From Actinomycetota bacterium (GTDB lineage: Bacteria > Actinomycetota > Actinomycetes > Nanopelagicales > Nanopelagicaceae): 12,724 nucleotides of DNA. Within the stretch, counting starts at the first letter, position 1; each line of letters opens with the position of its first letter. Location: positions 1 to 12,724 of the forward strand of contig JAPLBK010000115.1 in assembly GCA_026392775.1 (NCBI GenBank). Reading direction: 5' to 3'. The position numbers and the translations under genes were made by a program. The notes below the pieces were generated by a model. That model had not been told where the DNA came from, did not search any database, and saw only the letters and a program-made list of their open reading frames with translations. Shown here piece by piece: positions 7,065 to 12,724 of the stretch.

Positions 7065-8225
7065 ATGAATCCTGTAAAAATCGCTGATTATGGTCTTTCT
7101 GAAGAGTTTGGTTATTTACCTCAATATGACCCAGCGCAAAGACTCTCCCCTGGAAATGAAGAGTGGGACCAGTTTGCCTTAGAAATTCCTAAGCTTTTAA
7201 TGGGAAATGATTTTCGTAAGCGGGTGCAAGCTCTTCCAGACTTTAATGTTTCTGCGTTAAAAACACAGGCGGATAAATCACGGGCAATGATGATTTTAAG
7301 TTACATAGGCCAGTCTTATCAGTGGAGTGATAACTCTCCGGCAACAACTTTTCCTAAAAAGCTAGCCTTACCTTGGTATGAAGTTGGGCTTACAGTTGGC
7401 CGACCTCCAATACTTTCTTATCAAAGTTATGCCTCTGATAACTGGCGACGCCTTGACCCCAACGGTCCTATCGAGTGTGGAAATATCGCGCTACTCCAGT
7501 GCTTTCTTGGTGGTCAAGACGAAGAATGGTTCATTTTGATTCATATAGATATTGAGAAAAAGGCTGGGAAGGCACTTAAGGCAATTGAACTCGCACAGGC
7601 AAGTGTTGTGGAAAATGATTCTGATTCACTTGAAAAAGCTTTGATTCAATTAAGGAATGCTCTTCAATCCATGTATGACGTTTTGTGTCGAATGCCAGAG
7701 CGCTGTGATCCATATGTTTATTTCCACCGAGTTCGCCCATATATTTTTGGTTGGAGAAATAATCCCTCACTTCCTAACGGTGTGATTTATGAAGGAGTGG
7801 ACGCCTACGGATCTAAGGGTCAAGCATTTCGTGGTGAGACTGGTGCACAAAGTGCAATCATTCCAGCTATGGATGCAGTTCTTGGAATCACCCATGAGAA
7901 GGATGAGCTCCGAGATTACTTAATGGAGATGCGCGGTTACATGCCGCCGATGCATGTGAAATTTATTGAGGCCGTAGAAGCGGGCCCTTCAGTCCGAAAT
8001 ATGGTCACCTCACTTGGAAATACAAACTTAAAAACAATTTTCAATGAATGCGTCAGTATTGTCGGTGACTTTAGAGCTAAGCATTTGGAATACGCGGGCA
8101 CATATATCCATGCACAAGCACAGGCCACTCCTGGAAATCCATCTGCAGTGGGAACTGGCGGAACACCATTCATGGTCTATCTACGCAAGCACAGGGACGA
8201 ATCAAAGCAACAACTCATTAGTTAA
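7065..8225 (+). CDS. Indoleamine 2,3-dioxygenase family haem protein
   Basis: Members of this family use haem iron to insert O2 into the indole ring of tryptophan or related indoles, giving N-formylkynurenine, the first step of the kynurenine route. The 386 residues align by eye with human IDO1 along most of their length: RPPILSYQSYASDNWRRLDPN matches the PPILVY...NWKKKDPN region, then RVRPYIFGW, IYEGV, GAQSAIIPAMDAVLGI, MRGYMPPMH, PSVR, and GTGGTPFMVYLRK near the end. H340 (FRAKHLEYAGTYI) fits the haem-ligand histidine (human H346); F220 and R224 fit F227 and R231, while Y219 replaces F226. No kynurenine-pathway partner is in the window, so the true substrate is open. GC is lower than in the flanking genes. 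It has its own promoter candidate and separates proB from proA. Family call strong; function inferred. Other members, such as PrnB of pyrrolnitrin synthesis, do different chemistry. Confidence 0.88.
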   Translation: MNPVKIADYGLSEEFGYLPQYDPAQRLSPGNEEWDQFALEIPKLLMGNDFRKRVQALPDFNVSALKTQADKSRAMMILSYIGQSYQWSDNSPATTFPKKLALPWYEVGLTVGRPPILSYQSYASDNWRRLDPNGPIECGNIALLQCFLGGQDEEWFILIHIDIEKKAGKALKAIELAQASVVENDSDSLEKALIQLRNALQSMYDVLCRMPERCDPYVYFHRVRPYIFGWRNNPSLPNGVIYEGVDAYGSKGQAFRGETGAQSAIIPAMDAVLGITHEKDELRDYLMEMRGYMPPMHVKFIEAVEAGPSVRNMVTSLGNTNLKTIFNECVSIVGDFRAKHLEYAGTYIHAQAQATPGNPSAVGTGGTPFMVYLRKHRDESKQQLIS

Positions 8226-8241
8226 TTGAGTGAATGTCAGA

Positions 8242-8260
8242 ATTATTCAATGCGAATAAT
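8242..8260. promoter_or_regulatory. Perfect dyad upstream of proA
   Basis: ATTATTC (8242-8248) and GAATAAT (8254-8260) form a perfect 7-bp inverted repeat with a 5-nt centre. It spans about -45 to -27 relative to the proA ATG, where a -35 box would sit, and no good -35 is present. No T-run follows, so it is not a terminator. A protein-binding operator is more likely, but I cannot name the regulator. Confidence 0.4.
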
Positions 8261-8273
8261 GCCTGGCTCCCTA

Positions 8274-8279
8274 TAGGCT
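8274..8279 (+). promoter_or_regulatory. -10 box of a probably leaderless proA promoter
   Basis: TAGGCT fits the actinobacterial -10 pattern TANNNT and ends exactly 7 nt before the proA ATG. There is no ribosome-binding site, so transcription most likely starts at the ATG itself. Confidence 0.55.
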
Positions 8280-8286
8280 TTACTTC

Positions 8287-9549
8287 ATGAGCGCAACGCA
8301 ACTAGTCAATGGCCTGGCAGATACTGCCCGTGCTGCTGCGCGAACTTTAAGTGCTTCTACAGGAGCAGAACGTGCTGGCGCCCTCAATGCAATTGCAGAT
8401 GCAGTTATTGCTCGGACCGCTGAAATCCTTGCAGCCAATGAGGAAGATATGGTGCGCGCCAGAGCGGCAAATATTAATGACTCTTTACTTGATCGATTAC
8501 TGCTGACTCCGGCGCGAGTAGAGGGAATTGCTAATGGAGCTCGTCAAGTAAGTAAGTTGCCCGATCCACTTGGAATCACATTGCGTCAATCAACATTGCC
8601 TAATGGAATTGATTTAAAGCAAATCACTGTGCCATTTGGCGTAATTGGAATGGTTTATGAGGCGCGTCCAAATGTGACAGTTGATGCCGCGGTCATTTTG
8701 TTGATGTCGGGAAATGCCGCTCTTTTGCGTGGATCTTCGAGTGCTTCTGCAAGTAATCAAATTCTTATAACGGTTATGCGTGATGCACTCACGACGACAA
8801 AGATTTCTCCAAATGTAATCCAACTTGTGCCATCAGATGATCGCGACACAGTTAAAGCATTGTTAAATGCACGTGGCAAGGTGGATCTAGTAATTCCTCG
8901 GGGGAGTGCATCTCTTATTCGCATGGTTGTGGATGAATCCACAGTCCCAACTATTGAAACTGGCGCAGGTGTTTGCCATGTTTATATCGACGAGTTTGCA
9001 GATCTTGTCAAGGCTGTTCCAATTATTATTAACTCTAAAGTCCAGCGCCCTAGTGTGTGTAATGCTGCTGAAACTGTTTTGATTCACAAAACAATTGCAA
9101 AGGATTTTGTTCCCGTTGCACTTAAAGCTCTGCATGATGCAGGAGTTATTCTGCATGGGGATGCAGATGTTTTAGCATTAGCAGGGTCAATTCCAATGAG
9201 TGCGGCAACGGAGGAGAATTGGTGCACTGAATACGGAACTCTTGAGATGAATGTTGCAATTGTTGATTCTGTTGATGCCGCTAGTGAGCACATTGCTAAG
9301 TACGGCACCAAACACACTGAAGCCATCATTACTGAAAATAAGGCCAACGCTGCTCGATTTATTGCGCTGAGTGATTGTGCGGCAGTGATGGTCAATACTT
9401 CAACGCGATTCACCGATGGTGAGCAAATGGGATTTGGTGCAGAAATTGGAATCTCAAATCAAAAACTTCATACCCGTGGCCCTATGGGTCTGGAAGCTAT
9501 GACAACGACTACCTGGATCGTAACTGGAGACGGGCAAATTCGCAGTTAA
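8287..9549 (+). CDS. proA: Gamma-glutamyl phosphate reductase
   Basis: ProA reduces gamma-glutamyl phosphate with NADPH to glutamate 5-semialdehyde, the second step of proline synthesis, acting on the unstable product of ProB in the cytoplasm. The 420 residues match the family length. Visible motifs are VPFGVIGMVYEARPNVTVDAA, NAALLRGSSSA, VIPRGSASLIR, and VQRPSVCNAAETVL with the catalytic cysteine at C258; the C-terminus has MGFGAEIGISNQKLHTRGPMGL. The 61-bp gap before it has no ribosome-binding site, but a TANNNT box 7 nt before the ATG, so the mRNA is probably leaderless. The separate promoter makes sense, since the dioxygenase gene cuts it off from proB. The nadD and rsfS genes that commonly follow proA in Actinobacteria are absent here; gatC comes next. 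Confidence 0.96.
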   Translation: MSATQLVNGLADTARAAARTLSASTGAERAGALNAIADAVIARTAEILAANEEDMVRARAANINDSLLDRLLLTPARVEGIANGARQVSKLPDPLGITLRQSTLPNGIDLKQITVPFGVIGMVYEARPNVTVDAAVILLMSGNAALLRGSSSASASNQILITVMRDALTTTKISPNVIQLVPSDDRDTVKALLNARGKVDLVIPRGSASLIRMVVDESTVPTIETGAGVCHVYIDEFADLVKAVPIIINSKVQRPSVCNAAETVLIHKTIAKDFVPVALKALHDAGVILHGDADVLALAGSIPMSAATEENWCTEYGTLEMNVAIVDSVDAASEHIAKYGTKHTEAIITENKANAARFIALSDCAAVMVNTSTRFTDGEQMGFGAEIGISNQKLHTRGPMGLEAMTTTTWIVTGDGQIRS

Positions 9550-9568
9550 GCGCGAAGTTAATTAGACT
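9539..9568 (+). promoter_or_regulatory. Promoter of gatCAB, probably leaderless
   Basis: A -10 box TAGACT (9563-9568) ends 7 nt before the gatC ATG, the same geometry as at proA. A TTCGCA (9539-9544), four of six matches to TTGACA, sits 18 bp upstream of it and overlaps the end of proA. No ribosome-binding site lies between the -10 box and the ATG. Confidence 0.5.
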
Positions 9569-9575
9569 CACACCC

Positions 9576-9872
9576 ATGACCAGCCTTTCCCGCGATGATG
9601 TAGCAAAGCTAGCTGGCCTTGCTCGTATTGAAATGAGCGATGAAGAGTTAGTCGCACTCTCTAATGAGTTCACAGTCATCTTGGATGCAGTGGCTCGCGT
9701 GCAAGAAGTTGCTGGCGCTGATGTGGCGGCGACTTCTCATCCTTTGCCACTTCGTAATGTTTTTCGCCCCGATGTAGTTATTCCATCGCTCTCACCAGCT
9801 GATGCTCTTTCTGGTGCACCTGCTCAAGAGGAACAACGCTTCCGCGTTCCTCAGATTTTGGGTGAAGAATGA
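9576..9872 (+). CDS. gatC: Aspartyl/glutamyl-tRNA amidotransferase subunit C
   Basis: GatC is the small subunit that wraps round GatA and GatB and stabilises the tRNA-dependent amidotransferase. The 98 residues are of normal length. The N-terminal helices carry [21 protein letters not shown] and the [14 protein letters not shown] helix; the C-terminal half has the usual [16 protein letters not shown] and the ending [15 protein letters not shown]. The stop overlaps the gatA start (ATGA), which suggests coupled translation and equal amounts of subunits. It begins a three-gene operon with a promoter just after proA. Confidence 0.95.
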   Translation: MTSLSRDDVAKLAGLARIEMSDEELVALSNEFTVILDAVARVQEVAGADVAATSHPLPLRNVFRPDVVIPSLSPADALSGAPAQEEQRFRVPQILGEE

Positions 9873-11365
9873 TTCGCAACACTGCATCGGAGATGGCTAG
9901 CAAATTAGCTAGTGGTGAGATTACTTCGGTTGCGCTAACACAAGCACACCTAGATCAGATTTCTGCTGTAGATAAAGATGTTCATGCCTTCTTATACGTC
10001 GATACAGAAGGCGCACTTGCTCAGGCGGCAGCAGTTGATGCAAAGCGCAAAAGTGGAGAGAAGCTCTCTCCTTTAGCTGGAGTCCCGCTTGCTCTCAAAG
10101 ATGTAATGACACAAAAGGGTATTCCAACAACGTGTGGCTCCAAGATTCTTGAAGGCTGGCGTCCACCGTATGACTCAACTGTTGTTACAAATTTAAAGAA
10201 GAATGGCATTGTTATTTTAGGCAAGACAAATATGGATGAATTCGCAATGGGTTCATCCACTGAAAACTCTGCATACGGTCCAACGCGCAATCCTTGGGAT
10301 TTAACTCGCATCCCTGGCGGATCAGGTGGCGGTTCTGCAGCATCACTTGCTGCCTTTGAGGCACCGCTTGCAATTGGAACAGATACTGGCGGTTCTATTC
10401 GCCAACCCGCTGCCGTTACTGGAACCGTGGGAGTCAAACCTACGTATGGTGGTGTATCTAGATATGGCCTTGTTGCCTTCTCTTCATCCCTTGACCAAGC
10501 TGGTCCATGTGCACGTACTGTTTTAGATGCTGCGCTATTGCATGAGGCAATCGCAGGACATGATCCAAAAGATTCAACTTCTATTAACGCTCCAGTTCCC
10601 GCGGTTGTTGTCGCTGCTAAGTCGGGAAATGTTAAAGGAATGAAGATTGGCGTTGTTAAAGAACTTAACGGTGATGGCTATCAAAAGGGTGTGCGCACTC
10701 GTTTTGAAGAATCACTTGAACTACTTGCAGCAGCCGGGGCTGAAATCGTTGAAGTATCTGCGCCAAACTTTGAATATGCTCTTGCCGCCTACTATTTAAT
10801 TGCACCATCTGAATGCTCATCCAACTTAGCTCGCTTTGATGCCATGCGTTATGGCCTTCGCGTGGGCGATAGCGATGGAGCATCTGCCGAATCAGTTATG
10901 AATTTAACTCGTGAAGTTGGCTTTGGTCGTGAAGTAAAGCGCCGTATCATCCTTGGAACGTATGCTCTTTCATCTGGTTATTACGATGCTTATTACGGTA
11001 GTGCGCAAAAAGTTCGCACACTTATCACTCAGGATTTCAATAAAGCTTTTGAGAAGGCTGATGTTCTAGTTTCACCAACATGTCCCACCACAGCTTTTAA
11101 AATCGGTGAAAAGGCTAATGATCCTCTAGCCATGTATCTCAATGACATTGCAACAATTCCCGTAAACATGGCTGGAATTGGTGGAATGTCATTGCCTTCA
11201 GGTGTTGCAGAAGAAGATGGTTTACCAGTTGGTTTCCAAATTATGTCACCGGTTATGAAAGATGATCGCATGTATTCAGTAGGTGCAGCCCTTGAAGCAG
11301 CTTTGCTTTCTAAGTGGGGAGCACCATTGCTCTCAACCATTCCAGCGTTAGTAGGTAGCAGATGA
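9869..11365 (+). CDS. gatA: Aspartyl/glutamyl-tRNA amidotransferase subunit A
   Basis: GatA is the glutaminase: it releases ammonia from glutamine, which passes through a tunnel to GatB for amidation of Glu-tRNA(Gln) or Asp-tRNA(Asn). The 498 residues form an amidase-signature protein. The catalytic Ser-cisSer-Lys triad is visible: K77 in PLALKDV, S152 in [11 protein letters not shown], and nucleophile S176 in [13 protein letters not shown]; the 24-residue gap between the serines agrees with the family. Further motifs are [46 protein letters not shown] and LPVGFQIM. The second serine found in many GGSSGGS motifs is a glycine here; the first one, the catalytic cis-Ser, is kept. The gene overlaps gatC and gatB by 4 bp each. 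Confidence 0.97.
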   Translation: MIRNTASEMASKLASGEITSVALTQAHLDQISAVDKDVHAFLYVDTEGALAQAAAVDAKRKSGEKLSPLAGVPLALKDVMTQKGIPTTCGSKILEGWRPPYDSTVVTNLKKNGIVILGKTNMDEFAMGSSTENSAYGPTRNPWDLTRIPGGSGGGSAASLAAFEAPLAIGTDTGGSIRQPAAVTGTVGVKPTYGGVSRYGLVAFSSSLDQAGPCARTVLDAALLHEAIAGHDPKDSTSINAPVPAVVVAAKSGNVKGMKIGVVKELNGDGYQKGVRTRFEESLELLAAAGAEIVEVSAPNFEYALAAYYLIAPSECSSNLARFDAMRYGLRVGDSDGASAESVMNLTREVGFGREVKRRIILGTYALSSGYYDAYYGSAQKVRTLITQDFNKAFEKADVLVSPTCPTTAFKIGEKANDPLAMYLNDIATIPVNMAGIGGMSLPSGVAEEDGLPVGFQIMSPVMKDDRMYSVGAALEAALLSKWGAPLLSTIPALVGSR

Positions 11366-12724
11366 GCCTGACATACGATGATGTTGTAGCAAAGTATGAA
11401 CCAGTTCTGGGTCTTGAAGTACACGTTGAACTTAATACAAAATCAAAGATGTTTTGTGGCTGCTCTACTATTTTTGGTGCAGAACCAAATACTCAAACCT
11501 GCCCAGTTTGTTTAGCTCTGCCAGGTGCGCTACCAACTGTTAATGAGAAGGCGATTGAATCAACAATCAAAATTGGCCTTGCGTTGAACTGCTCTATCGC
11601 ACCTTTCAGTCGATTTGCACGTAAAAACTATTTCTATCCAGATATGCCAAAGAACTTCCAAATTTCACAGTATGACGAGCCAATCTGCGTGAATGGCTAT
11701 GTTGATGTTGAAATTGAAACAGATGAGGGTCCAAAGGTTTTCCGTATTGAAGTTGAGCGCGTTCACATGGAAGAAGACACTGGAAAGTCTTTACACGTGG
11801 GTGGTGTAACTGGTCGTATTCATGGCGCGGAGTATTCACTTCTTGATTACAACCGTGCAGGAATCCCATTAGTTGAAATTGTTACCAAGATTGTTCCTGG
11901 TACAGGCAAATATGCCCCTGAGGTCGCAAAAGCTTACGTCGCAGAACTGCGTGACATCTTGCGCTCACTTGGTGTCAGTGATGTGAAGATGGAGCAGGGA
12001 TCTCTTCGCTGTGATGCCAACGTTTCATTACGCCTTATTGGTTCTGATGTTCTTGGAACACGCTCTGAGACTAAAAACGTTAACTCTCTTCGCTCTGTTG
12101 AGCGGGCAATTCGCGGTGAAATGATTCGTCATGCTGAACGTTTAAATAATGGTGAGCGAGTTGTGCAAGAAACTCGTCACTTCCAAGAAGACACAGGATT
12201 AACTCGCTCTGGCCGTTCAAAGGAGCAGGCAGAGGATTACCGTTATTTCCCAGAACCAGATCTAGTGCCAGTCGCACCTGATGCGCCTTGGATCGAAGAA
12301 CTTCGTGCTGGTATTCCAGAACGTCCATCACTGCACCGCAAGCGTTTACAAGAAGCTTGGAACGTGCCGGCTAAAGAGATGGAAGCAATGACTAATGCCG
12401 ATGTATTGGGCATAGTCGAGGCAACAGTGGCACTTGGGGCAGATCCAACTAAAGCTCGTTCTTGGTGGCTTGGTGAAATTTCACGTCTTGCTAATGAACG
12501 CGAAACTGCAATTGCAGATCTAGCAATCACACCAACTGATGTTGCGGCCATTGTGGCCCTGGTTGAGAAGGGCGAACTAACTGACAAGCTTGCGCGCCAG
12601 GTAGTCGAAGGTGTTATTGCTGGCGAAGGAACACCTGCTGATGTTGTGGCAAAGCGTGGCATTAAAGTTGTAAATGATGATGGCGCGCTAATGGCAGCAA
12701 TTGAAAAGGTTTGTGCCGAACAAT
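11362..12724 (+). CDS. gatB: Aspartyl/glutamyl-tRNA amidotransferase subunit B, 3' end cut by window
   Basis: GatB activates the carboxyl group of mischarged Glu-tRNA(Gln) or Asp-tRNA(Asn) with ATP and amidates it using ammonia from GatA. The ATG overlaps the gatA stop (ATGA), and the frame stays open to the last base, giving 454 residues of an expected 480-500 or so. Visible: [15 protein letters not shown], the zinc-site cysteines C32 and C34 (FCGCS) with C47 and C50 (CPVC), [18 protein letters not shown], the [12 protein letters not shown] stretch, [29 protein letters not shown] and YRYFPEPDL, followed by the helical tail domain that contacts tRNA. No internal stop or truncation is seen. 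Presence of the full gatCAB set implies that Gln-tRNA, and perhaps Asn-tRNA, is made by the indirect route; I cannot tell which from this window. Confidence 0.96.
   Translation, partial: MSLTYDDVVAKYEPVLGLEVHVELNTKSKMFCGCSTIFGAEPNTQTCPVCLALPGALPTVNEKAIESTIKIGLALNCSIAPFSRFARKNYFYPDMPKNFQISQYDEPICVNGYVDVEIETDEGPKVFRIEVERVHMEEDTGKSLHVGGVTGRIHGAEYSLLDYNRAGIPLVEIVTKIVPGTGKYAPEVAKAYVAELRDILRSLGVSDVKMEQGSLRCDANVSLRLIGSDVLGTRSETKNVNSLRSVERAIRGEMIRHAERLNNGERVVQETRHFQEDTGLTRSGRSKEQAEDYRYFPEPDLVPVAPDAPWIEELRAGIPERPSLHRKRLQEAWNVPAKEMEAMTNADVLGIVEATVALGADPTKARSWWLGEISRLANERETAIADLAITPTDVAAIVALVEKGELTDKLARQVVEGVIAGEGTPADVVAKRGIKVVNDDGALMAAIEKVCAEQ

Noticed and set aside
8044..8229. Small overlapping open frame at the 3' end of the dioxygenase gene
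   Set aside because: It lies in another frame within a well-supported gene, has no ribosome-binding site and no recognisable protein.
8242..8260. Reading the dyad after the dioxygenase gene as its terminator
   Set aside because: The stem is AT-rich and is followed by GCCTGGCTCC, not a T-run. An operator role fits better.
9084..9413. Minus-strand open frame of 109 codons in proA
   Set aside because: It is the antisense of a conserved gene and has no motif or start signal.

Overview
The window carries one continuous run of plus-strand genes from an actinobacterium of middling GC content. Blocks I counted by hand range from about 38 to 55 %. Supporting signs are TTGACx/TANNNT promoter words, two genes that look leaderless, and the comEA-comEC-holA, rplU-rpmA-obgE-proB and gatCAB sets. 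A small, streamlined freshwater lineage (acI/Nanopelagicales, such as Planktophila) would fit, but I infer this from gene style and base composition, not from a marker gene.

Layout. 1-2633: the 3' part of comEA and then comEC, the DNA-uptake receptor and channel of natural transformation. The start codon of comEC is a puzzle. 2641-3582: holA, the clamp-loader delta subunit. 3583-3683: a promoter region. 3684-4270: rplU and rpmA (ribosomal proteins L21 and L27), closed by a strong intrinsic terminator at 4287-4320. 4347-6967: obgE and proB, overlapping by 4 bp. 6968-7064: a gap with its own candidate promoter. 7065-8225: an indoleamine 2,3-dioxygenase-family haem protein, the only accessory-looking gene. 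8287-9549: proA. 9576 to the window end: gatC, gatA and gatB, joined by 4-bp ATGA overlaps, with gatB running off the edge.

How the genes work together. ComEA and ComEC import single-stranded DNA. HolA serves replication. L21, L27 and the ribosome-assembly GTPase Obg serve translation. ProB and ProA carry out the first two steps of proline synthesis but are split by the dioxygenase gene. GatCAB turns Glu-tRNA(Gln), and often Asp-tRNA(Asn), into the correctly charged tRNAs. Almost all of this is housekeeping. I see no mobile element, CRISPR array, tRNA or rRNA, and no gap over 101 bp. The points worth a second look are the dioxygenase between proB and proA, the missing comEC start codon, the matched leaderless promoters of proA and gatC, and the dyads at three promoters. 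I found no convincing new multi-gene system.
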